Positions 18,146 to 25,081 of a stretch of DNA of 49,000 nt are shown piece by piece. The notes beneath the pieces were generated by a model, which was given only the letters and a program-made list of their open reading frames with translations, did no database searches and had not been told where the DNA came from. Origin of the DNA: Mycobacterium sp. WUMAC-067 (GTDB taxonomy: Bacteria > Actinomycetota > Actinomycetes > Mycobacteriales > Mycobacteriaceae); the NCBI RefSeq assembly GCF_020217485.1, contig NZ_JAEKMI010000037.1:1-49000 (forward strand). The letters run 5' to 3'. The position numbers and the translations under genes are program-made. How positions within the stretch are numbered: position 1 is the stretch's first letter; the number at the start of each line of letters is the position of its first letter.

Positions 18146-18325
18146 TCAGTTCAGCGAGGGCCCGCCACGTTCACGATTGCGCCGTATCCCCTGCAGTACC
18201 TCAAGCAGTGCTTGCAGCTCATCGTCGTCCATCTCTGCCAGGATCTCGTCACGGTGCTCAAACAACTCGACCACTTGTGCCCGCAGATCGGCGGCATGGG
18301 CCACTAGGCGGTCCCCCTCGTCCAT
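18146..18325 (-). CDS. Small charged helical protein upstream of the defence operon
   Basis: A 59-residue frame (60 codons with the stop; a GTG start at 18334 would add three residues) encodes an acidic, heptad-like helix: LVAHAADLRAQVVELFEHRD, then EILAEMDDDELQALLEVLQG, and a basic tail. The regular leucine spacing and good third-position GC suggest real coding. It lies on the same strand 68 bases before the helicase start, so it may be the first gene of the defence operon. No family is recognised. It could be a regulator, an oligomerisation peptide or a chance frame. Confidence 0.45.
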   Translation of the reverse strand: MDEGDRLVAHAADLRAQVVELFEHRDEILAEMDDDELQALLEVLQGIRRNRERGGPSLN

Positions 18326-18463
18326 GCCGTCCACGCTAACGGAGGCTGCCTGGTCAGACTGGTTGAAGTGCTTTTTTGGCGTTGACCGGAAGCGCAGCGG
18401 ACTGCGTCAAATGTACTTGACGCAACCATGTTCAACATCAAGAAATCCTGATGCCACCTCGGT

Positions 18464-19102
18464 ATGGTGTTGCGCATGGGATGGGAGTACTCCACCGGGG
18501 ATCGCGGCAGCGAGTGGCACGAGGGATATCTTGCGGCCGAGTTCGAGGACGGCCGGCGGGCCTTGGGCATCGGTGGCACGGGTATTCCGCCGGGACACCT
18601 GGCCGTAGATCGGTACGGCGATGGATCGTTCGGGCAGGGAGCGGTACGGCGCCACGGCGGCACATCCGAGTTTGAGACGCGGCCGGCTGGCGAAGTGATC
18701 GGTTGGCGGGTCGTCTGCAACTGCTATCCCCCCGGATCTTCGACGCCCGCGCAACGCTGGGTCAGCCAGCAATTCTGGACTCGCGTGCCGTCACCGATTC
18801 GGCATGACCCCAACATGTTTCGGATCTACGCGGCCGATGAGGACGTTCTGGATGTCGTCGGCGACGCTTATACCGCCACCCATGACGTGTGGCAGCACGA
18901 GCACATCGACGACATTGATGCCGAGACAGCCATCAAGGCTGCCTTGTCGGCGATCCGCGCCGGCGAAGAACAGCTCGACCAGGCAGTGGTGCGTGCCCGG
19001 CAGAACCGGCTGTCATGGGCCAAAATTGGTGCCGCAGCACAGATGTCAGGGCAAGCCGCCCACGAACGCTGGGCCAAACGCACCCGGGAGGGGTCCAGGT
19101 AG
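18464..19102 (+). CDS. Uncharacterised protein with C-terminal QAAHxRW helix-turn-helix
   Basis: This 212-residue protein (185 or more if the ATG at 18476 or a later codon is used) is divergent from the defence operon. The N-terminal 130 residues form a Gly/Trp-rich domain I do not recognise (GWRVVCNCYPPGSSTPAQRW). The last 60 residues are helical and end in WAKIGAAAQMSGQAAHERWA, a sigma-region-4-like HTH also found at the C-terminus of the protein at 455-2338. It overlaps the next small gene by one base (TAGTG). A DNA-binding role is likely; what it regulates is unknown. Confidence 0.65.
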   Translation: MVLRMGWEYSTGDRGSEWHEGYLAAEFEDGRRALGIGGTGIPPGHLAVDRYGDGSFGQGAVRRHGGTSEFETRPAGEVIGWRVVCNCYPPGSSTPAQRWVSQQFWTRVPSPIRHDPNMFRIYAADEDVLDVVGDAYTATHDVWQHEHIDDIDAETAIKAALSAIRAGEEQLDQAVVRARQNRLSWAKIGAAAQMSGQAAHERWAKRTREGSR

Positions 19103-19290
19103 TGGCGGGATACTGGGTCATCAGTGTGGACCGTGAGAGCGGCACGGCCACCACTTCTCCCCTGTTTTCCGACGCCGACGAAGCATGGCAACACAGCCTC
19201 GAGATCGAGGATCCGGCTACCTACACCACGGTGGTTCCTCAACGTATTCGACCAGGAAAACCGAAGAAGAGCGTCTCCGATGCTCAGTAG
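19102..19290 (+). CDS. Small uncharacterised protein
   Basis: A GTG overlapping the upstream stop codon (TAGTG) opens a 62-residue frame: an N-terminal strand pair (GYWVISVDRESGTATTSP), then an acidic helix (FSDADEAWQHSLEIEDP) and a basic tail. Spacing and coupling suggest it is co-transcribed with the preceding gene. No family is recognised. Confidence 0.5.
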   Translation: MAGYWVISVDRESGTATTSPLFSDADEAWQHSLEIEDPATYTTVVPQRIRPGKPKKSVSDAQ

Positions 19291-19332
19291 GGATGGCACG
19301 AGCGTGCAGGGCGATCACCAGGAAGGGAAATA

Positions 19333-19887
19333 ATGGGGCAGGTAGCGGCATTTCGATCGAGACTGACTCCGCGGCAGCGTGAACTACTCCGCACGTATCT
19401 GTGGGTGCATGCCGACGACTGCTATGACGACATCGAGGAGCGCGGCGGGCTGCCAGTGGAGGAGGAATCGTCGGGCTGGTGGGCGATGTTCGACCGCTTA
19501 CCTGAAGCGGCGTGGGGATGCCCGGTTTCGTGGAGGCGACAATTCGCTCGGGTCTTCGACGACCTCGCCCTGGACCTGGAAGCAGGCCGCCTGCCCTACC
19601 CGCGTTGTGTGGCCGAGGAGGTCGCGCTGGCGCTGTCGGTGGCGACGGCACAAGCCATCTGGATGGATGAGGAGTACGGGGACGACGTCGCGGAGCTGCC
19701 GGCGGCGGCCGGTGACGGCGACTGGGATCTCGCAACCGATGCACTGGTCGGGAACCGGCACATCGGCTGGCACCTCTCCCCCGGCGACGCACCCGTGTGG
19801 CTGGGCGTAATCCCGGATCCAGGGACCTGGTTCGACCCCTTCGATGGGTTCGAAGCGCGCCCGGCAGGTCGTGGATTCCGGCGCTGA
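19333..19887 (+). CDS. Uncharacterised acidic, Trp-rich protein (DUF4291-unlike)
   Basis: This 184-residue protein is probably soluble and helical at the N-terminus (LTPRQRELLRTYLWVHADD), with a strongly acidic middle (CYDDIEERGGLPVEEESSGWW). The second half contains repeated Trp/Asp motifs (DEEYGDDVAELPAAAG, DPGTWFDPFDGFEARPAG). A ribosome site (GAAGGGAAATA) precedes the ATG. It is third in a run of five same-strand genes beside the defence operon. No signal peptide, membrane segment or recognisable domain was seen. Confidence 0.6.
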   Translation: MGQVAAFRSRLTPRQRELLRTYLWVHADDCYDDIEERGGLPVEEESSGWWAMFDRLPEAAWGCPVSWRRQFARVFDDLALDLEAGRLPYPRCVAEEVALALSVATAQAIWMDEEYGDDVAELPAAAGDGDWDLATDALVGNRHIGWHLSPGDAPVWLGVIPDPGTWFDPFDGFEARPAGRGFRR

Positions 19888-20126
19888 CGCGAATCCCTCG
19901 CCGGCAGGCGGAGCGGTCGGTCCACCTTCGTTGCGCGCGGCCGGAAGTTGCTCGAACGCTAGGCCTAGTCGTGTGGCTCGGATCGTGCGGTGAACACGGC
20001 GAGCAGGCATCCAATATGAGCACCTCTTAGCCCATGTCATGACATGTTTGGCTGGCGCACAGTCATGGAATGTCGGTCCCGCGATGATGTACCGATGGGC
20101 AGAACATCCAACGAGGTGCCGGAACA

Positions 20127-20396
20127 GTGAGCAGTGAACCCACCGCCGGGGACCTGCGGATCCGAGTCGCGCCGAAGCGCCGCGACGTCACACTGGACGA
20201 ATTGACGATCCTCGTTCGCGTTCCCGGCAACCCCAGTGTGACAGCGGCTTTCACCGCCGATGAGCATGCCGAGGCGCAACGGTACGCCGATGAGCATGCC
20301 GGCGCCGGCGCGACGGTCGTACCACTTCCACCTTCTATTTCGGATCCGATTTGGGACTGGGAAACCAAGACATGGATTCCCGCGATCGGCGAATGA
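20127..20396 (+). CDS. Small uncharacterised protein with duplicated ADEHA motif
   Basis: This 89-residue protein starts at GTG. It has an N-terminal beta-rich part (LDELTILVRVPGNPSVTAAF) and then two ADEHA motifs. These are encoded by an exact 17-base direct repeat starting at 20255 and 20285. A Trp-containing C-terminus follows (DPIWDWETKTWIPAIGE). It lies 17 bases before the HEAGH protein gene and is probably co-transcribed with it. Function unknown. Confidence 0.55.
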   Translation: MSSEPTAGDLRIRVAPKRRDVTLDELTILVRVPGNPSVTAAFTADEHAEAQRYADEHAGAGATVVPLPPSISDPIWDWETKTWIPAIGE

Positions 20397-20412
20397 ACCA
20401 AGGCGGCGCGCT

Positions 20413-21021
20413 ATGAGCGATCAGACTGCGGCGATCACGCATCATGAGGCTGGTCACGCCGTCGCTGTGTTGATGACTGTGCTCGGCGATCTGGATGGCC
20501 CGGTGACCGTTTCGATGGTGGCCGGTCGGGGCACCGGCAATGCCAAGATCACGCGTTGGGTTGCCGGTCAGCCGGCGCAGGTCGCATTCGTCTTCTACGC
20601 GGGCCCGTGGGCCGAGGCTCGTGCGCAATGGGCGCACCCGGTCCTCGGCGGCTTGGACGAATCCGACGACCGAGGCATTCCATTCCGCGAGGCGGTCATA
20701 GCTGCGTTCAAAGACGCACCGCACTTCGGTGGCGGTAGTGATCTCGCGATGTACATGCAACAAGTGCGGGTGGATCCCAGCATCCCGAGTATGGAAGCTT
20801 ATTGGTCGGGTGATCTGGAATGCGCGTGGCCGGCTATCCAGAAGTTGGCGGCCGCTCTGCGGGACGGGCTTTCCAGTGCGGACCCCGAGCCTGGTCCGTA
20901 CTCGGAGTTACCCGCCAATCGAGATCGCGTGATGAGAAAGTTTGAAATTCCGGCCGGTGAGGTTCTGGCTTTGGTGCAGCCGCTGCTCGAAGCGCGAGGG
21001 ATCTGGCGCAGCGTTGGGTAA
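20413..21021 (+). CDS. HEAGH-motif protein, putative zinc metallopeptidase-like
   Basis: This 202-residue protein starts at the ATG at 20413; the open frame upstream overlaps the previous gene and is not credible. Residues 10-17 (HHEAGHAV) match the HExxH zinc-binding helix of FtsH/M41-type peptidases (HEAGHA). A later acidic segment (GPWAEARAQWAHPVLGGLDESDD) could supply a third ligand. There is no AAA domain or membrane segment, so this is a stand-alone catalytic-like domain. It is the last of five genes divergent from the Hma-type operon. Proteolytic activity is an inference from the motif only. Confidence 0.6.
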   Translation: MSDQTAAITHHEAGHAVAVLMTVLGDLDGPVTVSMVAGRGTGNAKITRWVAGQPAQVAFVFYAGPWAEARAQWAHPVLGGLDESDDRGIPFREAVIAAFKDAPHFGGGSDLAMYMQQVRVDPSIPSMEAYWSGDLECAWPAIQKLAAALRDGLSSADPEPGPYSELPANRDRVMRKFEIPAGEVLALVQPLLEARGIWRSVG

Positions 21022-21337
21022 ACGTTGCGTCCGCCACAGGAGTTGCCCGGTGGAACCTGGCCACGTGGTCAGCATCGGGCACAGGCTCTCAGTGCCGGCC
21101 GGAACATTGAAACGTCGTCACGCTGCCACTCCCCTACCCCATGTCGAACGTTGACGTCCGCGTCCCGACCGCAAGATCTAGGCACCGGACTGGGCCGGAA
21201 CCCGGGGTGCTTGACTCACGCGACCTGCGAAAACGGCCTAGCAGCCACGTACCGGCCCAAACATCGCACGGTTAGATACTTGGAGGCCTAGCGGCTGTCC
21301 CACGCGACTGAAGGCGCGTCAGGGTCCTTTTCTGCGG

Positions 21338-21370
21338 TGTCCGGTTCGGGAGAGGTGACCGAACCCGACA
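21338..21370. repeat. 12-bp inverted repeat, 9-base loop
   Basis: TGTCCGGTTCGG (21338-21349) pairs with CCGAACCCGACA (21359-21370) with one mismatch. It lies about 320 bases past the last upstream gene and has no U-tract, so it may be a terminator-like structure, a protein site or the relic of a mobile-element end. Confidence 0.45.
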
Positions 21371-22114
21371 AAACGCCTGGTGGGAGATGTTCCGAGGCGC
21401 GTCGACCGGTGGCCGCTCCCCCACCCAACAGGCGGTCCGCACGATGAGTGGTCGTGTGCGGTCACTTGTACTGTCGCGGGTTTCGGGCCACATTCCGTAT
21501 CACATTTTGTACCAGGTAGGTCGGGCTACAGGTCGGAATATCGCTGCAGTGATGGCGATCAGCATGTGGTGCGGTGCAGCGAGGTATGTACATACGCGGG
21601 TGCGATGGGCAGCATGTGCCCGTACTGGCAGTCGCATTGCGCGTCCACTGCGATGCTCAACATGACGGCGCGTCACGCGCTCTGCGGATGTGCTCGTGAC
21701 GGATGGCATGAACACCCTCGTTGAGTGGCGAGCCGGGACGCAGATTCCGCCACAGGCTGTTGCGTGGGTTCGGGTCGGTATCTGTGGCTGGGTTGGGCCA
21801 CGCGTAGTAAGTCGGATTCTTCTGTCTGCTTGATGTCGGATGGGTGTCGATATCGGCATCAGAGTGATGTGTGGCGTACCGCGCATGCCATCGATTTGCA
21901 TCGCGAAACACGCGACACGCCGAGTAGGGAAAAAGATTTTTCGCGACACCTGGCGCACTGTCGGATTGACGGCTGCGATCACTGCGCGCTGAATTATCCG
22001 ATAGCTGTTATCCATCGCAGCACTCCGCTGTGGGTGCCACCAAACATGCAGACGGGTCGACACTCGACCACCTAGCACGGTATCGCCTCACATAGTCGGA
22101 CATACCTGAGGTGC

Positions 22115-22155
22115 GGTATGCATCCAGGTATCTAGTCAGGTATTGGTGCCGGTAT
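22115..22155 (+). repeat. Four GGTAT repeats at exact 12-bp spacing
   Basis: GGTAT begins at 22115, 22127, 22139 and 22151, i.e. a 12-base period, in contexts GCGGTATG, CAGGTATC, CAGGTATT and CCGGTATG. A reverse-complement half (CATACC, 22101-22106) precedes the first. Another GGTAT at 22079 is in phase (36 bases away). Such tandem sites are what ribbon-helix-helix centromere-binding proteins use; the linked gene at 23583 encodes one candidate. Confidence 0.55.
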
Positions 22156-22611
22156 GGTTCAGCATGCCGCGCCGGGTTGGGCATGTGGCCTGACATGGGG
22201 GTTTGCGCATGATATGGCGGCGCCCAATGCGTCCCACCGCATTCCGCGCGTGGCTGCAAGTGGAGGTATACGTGCACGAAACGGCATGCGCGCGAGCCTG
22301 ATGACGAGCGCTCACGCGGGTTGATTTGGTTGTGTGGGCCGCGATGGGTGACCGCACCCGTGAGCGCATGTGCGGCACCGTGTGAGTTGTTGTCACGTTT
22401 GCTACAGCGCGCCATGGGTGAGGTGATGGTCGGACACTGGCTCGCGGTCTGACCCGGTGTCATGTGCTGAGGCGTGCGTGGCATAGGCCGGCGTGTCGCA
22501 TTGGTCGCCTTAGACTTTGTGAACCATGAGCGTGCATGGTGTGCAGCACCTTCGGTGGTGCGGTTCAGCAGGCGCGCAGAACCCCCGATACTCGCAGAGT
22601 GAGGCGCCCGC

Positions 22612-23592
22612 ATGACTAGCAGCGTAGCCGCTTGGGATGAATCTGGGCCTGCAGAACCCGCGGTCGATTGGAGCAGGCTCGGCAATGTTTACTTGTTCGC
22701 GAACGGCAAGGGTGGGGTGGGCAAGTCGACGTGCTCGACGCACGGTGCGGCGCTTCTCGCCGCCGATGGTGCTCGGGTTCTCCTGGTCGACCTCAATGGG
22801 CAGGGGAATGTCGCAACCATGTTGGGCTTCGCGAATACTGAAGCCGATGACAAGGGGCGGAACCTCTACAGTGCGATCACTGCTGGCGCTGCGCTGAGTC
22901 CGGCGCGTGATGTTCGGCCCGGGCTAGATGTCGTGCCGGGCGGCCCGTTTGTACGCCGGATCGCCCCCGTCATGGCGGCCGAGATGGGGAATTCTCAGTC
23001 AGCCAGGCAGGTGCTGATGTCGCTGGCTATGGCTCTTCAAGAGATCAGTCATCAGTACGGCGTGATCTTCATCGACTCGCCTCCGGAGAACCAGCTGTTA
23101 CTACAGGCAGCTCTGTGTGCGTCACGGTTCGTGATAATCCCGATGAAGACCGACGACCTGTCGAGGATCGGATTGCGGGAAGTGGCCGGCGACTTGCGGG
23201 CGATGCGTGAGCTCAATCCGTACGTGATGTTGTTGGGCTGCTGCGTGTTCGCGTCGGGCTATTCGTCGAAGAAGATCCGCGAAGAGCACGGGAAGAATGT
23301 TGCGGCGGACCTGGGGCAGAACGAGGACGTGATGCTCAAGGCGTTCATTCGCCACTCGGAAGCTGTCGGTCGTGACGTGCCGAAGTTTGGCCGGCTGGCC
23401 CACGAACTGGAGTTGGAAGTCGCAAACAATCCATCGCAGTCGGCGATCCGAAGAGGGACGGCGGACGCCAATGCCGTAGTGAGCAAGACGTCGGCTGGAG
23501 TTGCCGAGGACTTCGTAAAACTGACCGCCGAGATTCTCAGACGTGGATCGCAGATCCGCGCCGACATGATCGAAGAAGGAGCATGGCCATGA
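22612..23592 (+). CDS. parA: ParA-type partition ATPase
   Basis: This 326-residue protein has a deviant Walker A at residues 31-40 (NGKGGVGKST) with the signature first lysine. Walker A' lies in VLLVDLNGQGNVAT, and Walker B in VIFIDSPPENQLLL. There is no N-terminal HTH extension, so it is closest to type Ib ParA proteins, which pair with a small DNA-binding ParB from a downstream gene. The C-terminus overlaps the next gene by ten bases. It drives plasmid segregation on the nucleoid. Confidence 0.92.
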   Translation: MTSSVAAWDESGPAEPAVDWSRLGNVYLFANGKGGVGKSTCSTHGAALLAADGARVLLVDLNGQGNVATMLGFANTEADDKGRNLYSAITAGAALSPARDVRPGLDVVPGGPFVRRIAPVMAAEMGNSQSARQVLMSLAMALQEISHQYGVIFIDSPPENQLLLQAALCASRFVIIPMKTDDLSRIGLREVAGDLRAMRELNPYVMLLGCCVFASGYSSKKIREEHGKNVAADLGQNEDVMLKAFIRHSEAVGRDVPKFGRLAHELELEVANNPSQSAIRRGTADANAVVSKTSAGVAEDFVKLTAEILRRGSQIRADMIEEGAWP

Positions 23593-24227
23593 GCAAGTTG
23601 ACCCGACAGCAGCTTCCTGCAGAGGATCTCGGCGATATCACCAAGCCAAAGAGCCGCGCTTCAGGTCTGGCCGATCTCATCGGCCCCGTCCCTGCCGCTC
23701 CGCTGGCCCCTGTTCCGGACCGCCCGCAGCGGCGCGAGGTTCCTGAGGTTGATCCGCAGCCAGCCGAACCGGCACCTGCGGCCGTGGCGCCGGTTCGGTT
23801 GACGCCGCCAGATCCGACCACGCGCAAGCCTGGTCGACCTCGGACACGGAACAAGCCGGCCTCAGCTGTGTACGTGACGGCCGGTGTCAAGAAGCGGTTC
23901 GAGAAGTACCGGCATGACAACAAGTCCACCAATTTGCAGGTGGTCTTGCAGGCGATCAGCGCCATGCACAAGGCCGAAAAGCTTGACCAGATCATCCAGG
24001 AGTCGCGGTACAGCACGGCTCCGGTGAACGAACTGTTCCCTGCCGATCCGTCGGCGGTGCGTTATCTGGGTGGTGGGAGTTCCCAAATCTCGTTCAGCCC
24101 GACTCCGGAACAGGAGGCGGTGATCGACCAAATCGGCAAGAAGTTGGGTTTCGATACCCGGTCGACGTGGATTGCCCCGGTCCTCAACGCGTTCCTCCCC
24201 GGCAAGAAGGACGCGACGGCTCAGTGA
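23583..24227 (+). CDS. parB: ParB-like centromere-binding protein with two RHH-like segments
   Basis: This 214-residue protein (alternative ATG at 23589) overlaps parA. The first 90 residues are Pro-rich and disordered, and a basic patch (KPGRPRTRNKP) leads into SAVYVTAGVKKRFEKYRHD / NLQVVLQAISAM, a strand-helix-helix pattern like a ribbon-helix-helix protein. A second similar unit occurs near the end (QISFSPTPEQEAVIDQIG / TWIAPVLNAFL). There is no ParB/Spo0J HTH domain. By position it is the ParA partner that would bind the repeats upstream of parA. The tandem RHH reading is by eye. Confidence 0.65.
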   Translation: MAMSKLTRQQLPAEDLGDITKPKSRASGLADLIGPVPAAPLAPVPDRPQRREVPEVDPQPAEPAPAAVAPVRLTPPDPTTRKPGRPRTRNKPASAVYVTAGVKKRFEKYRHDNKSTNLQVVLQAISAMHKAEKLDQIIQESRYSTAPVNELFPADPSAVRYLGGGSSQISFSPTPEQEAVIDQIGKKLGFDTRSTWIAPVLNAFLPGKKDATAQ

Positions 24228-24350
24228 GCTCAGCGGATCCAGCCTTATCCGTCCAGGTGCCGGGAGCTGGATCCGCGTGCTCACCACATCATTGAGGTCC
24301 CGTGAAGGGCCCTAAGTTTCGCGCCGATGTGCTCCGGGCGCGGTGGTGTA

Positions 24351-24686
24351 TCAGTTCTCGACGGTCTCCGAGCTGACGTCGACGGCCAGGGCTTGGCCGA
24401 GCAATTCGATGGCGGCGTCCCAGAGGGTGTGCGGGTTTCGCCGGTAGTAGACGCGTCCCATTCCGTCTTGGCGGGTGATGAGGCCGGCGGCGGTGAGGTC
24501 CTTGAGCGGCTGCTGGACGGCGCTTTGTGCGGCGAATCCGAGTTGCATCGCGAGGTCGCTGGGGTTGACCAGGCCGTCGCTTTGAGCGATCGCCGCCATT
24601 ACAGCGAGTCGGTGTTTCTGGCCGAACACCACCCGGGAGAGTTCTTGGACTCTCTCGGATTGGGCGTACGACGACACGCCTGACAT
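24351..24686 (-). CDS. Winged-helix transcriptional regulator of the replicon
   Basis: This 111-residue winged-helix protein resembles ArsR/MarR-type regulators. Helices are RLAVMAAIAQSDGLVNPSDLA, the recognition part is QSAVQQPLKDLTAAGLI, and the wing is TRQDGMGRVYYRR. There are no cysteine metal ligands. It is transcribed towards parB and starts four bases from a 61-bp array of TTAC repeats, which is likely its operator. It faces the small gene at 24805 and may therefore control that gene, itself, or plasmid copy number. Confidence 0.75.
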   Translation of the reverse strand: MSGVSSYAQSERVQELSRVVFGQKHRLAVMAAIAQSDGLVNPSDLAMQLGFAAQSAVQQPLKDLTAAGLITRQDGMGRVYYRRNPHTLWDAAIELLGQALAVDVSSETVEN

Positions 24687-24689
24687 GCT

Positions 24690-24750
24690 ATTACAGGATT
24701 TCTGTTACAGGTTTCGTGTTACTGATATTCTGTTACACAGATCCTGTAAT
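24690..24750. repeat. 14-bp-periodic TTAC repeat array bounded by inverted arms
   Basis: TTAC occurs at 24691, 24705, 24719 and 24733, an exact 14-base period, three of them as TGTTAC. The block is bounded by ATTACAGGAT (24690-24699) and its perfect complement ATCCTGTAAT (24741-24750). It is AT-rich and lies between a winged-helix regulator gene and a small RHH-like gene. It could be a multi-dimer operator, or iterons of the replication origin close to the rep gene. Confidence 0.65.
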
Positions 24751-24804
24751 ACCTGGTCAGTCTGGGTATGCCACACGATACCGCTAGTTGAACGGAGCGC
24801 GCAT

Positions 24805-25059
24805 ATGCCGGACACACCGGACGTCGCCAAGGCGCCGCGTCGCCGGAGGAACTGGCGGCACAACGAGACTCGCGCCAGCGACAAGATGGTGGCCAAACGG
24901 GTCAGTGCCCTGGACCACGAGGCGCTCACCAAGTTCGCAGAAGCCCAGGGCGTCAAGGTTGCCGTACTGCTCGAACCGTTCGTCACTGAGCTGATCAAGC
25001 AGGCTCACGAGTACTGCGAGAAGAACGGCGAGATCTTGGAGCCGGCCAAGGCGTCCTGA
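24805..25059 (+). CDS. Small RHH-like plasmid protein
   Basis: This 84-residue basic protein has the ATG at 24805 preceded by ACGGAGCG. After a disordered basic N-terminus comes a strand-helix-helix pattern (KRVSALDHEALTKFAEAQG / VAVLLEPFVTELIKQA) resembling ribbon-helix-helix DNA-binding proteins. It is divergent from the winged-helix regulator across the TTAC array and convergent with the replication gene, 22 bases away. A role in replication or copy-number control is an inference from position. Confidence 0.55.
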   Translation: MPDTPDVAKAPRRRRNWRHNETRASDKMVAKRVSALDHEALTKFAEAQGVKVAVLLEPFVTELIKQAHEYCEKNGEILEPAKAS

Positions 25060-25081
25060 GGACACCGGGTCACCCAGTCTT

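Larger units (their letters stand above)
21022..22611. other. 1.6-kb non-coding segment upstream of parA (candidate centromere/partition region)
   Basis: No frame here has coding character. Its lower-GC, word-biased composition differs from the genes on both sides. It contains the inverted repeat at 21338, the 12-bp palindrome GTATGTACATAC (21584-21595), several GGTAT words (21583, 21777, 22079, 22265) and a strictly periodic GGTAT array at 22115. It also has many CATG tetranucleotides: at least fifteen between 21541 and 22615 by eye. A position immediately before parA suggests the plasmid partition site. Confidence 0.55.

Noticed and set aside
21272..22743. Minus-strand frames of 192 and 225 codons in the region before parA
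   Set aside because: His/Arg/Thr-rich without folds or ribosome sites; consistent with non-coding DNA of the partition region.
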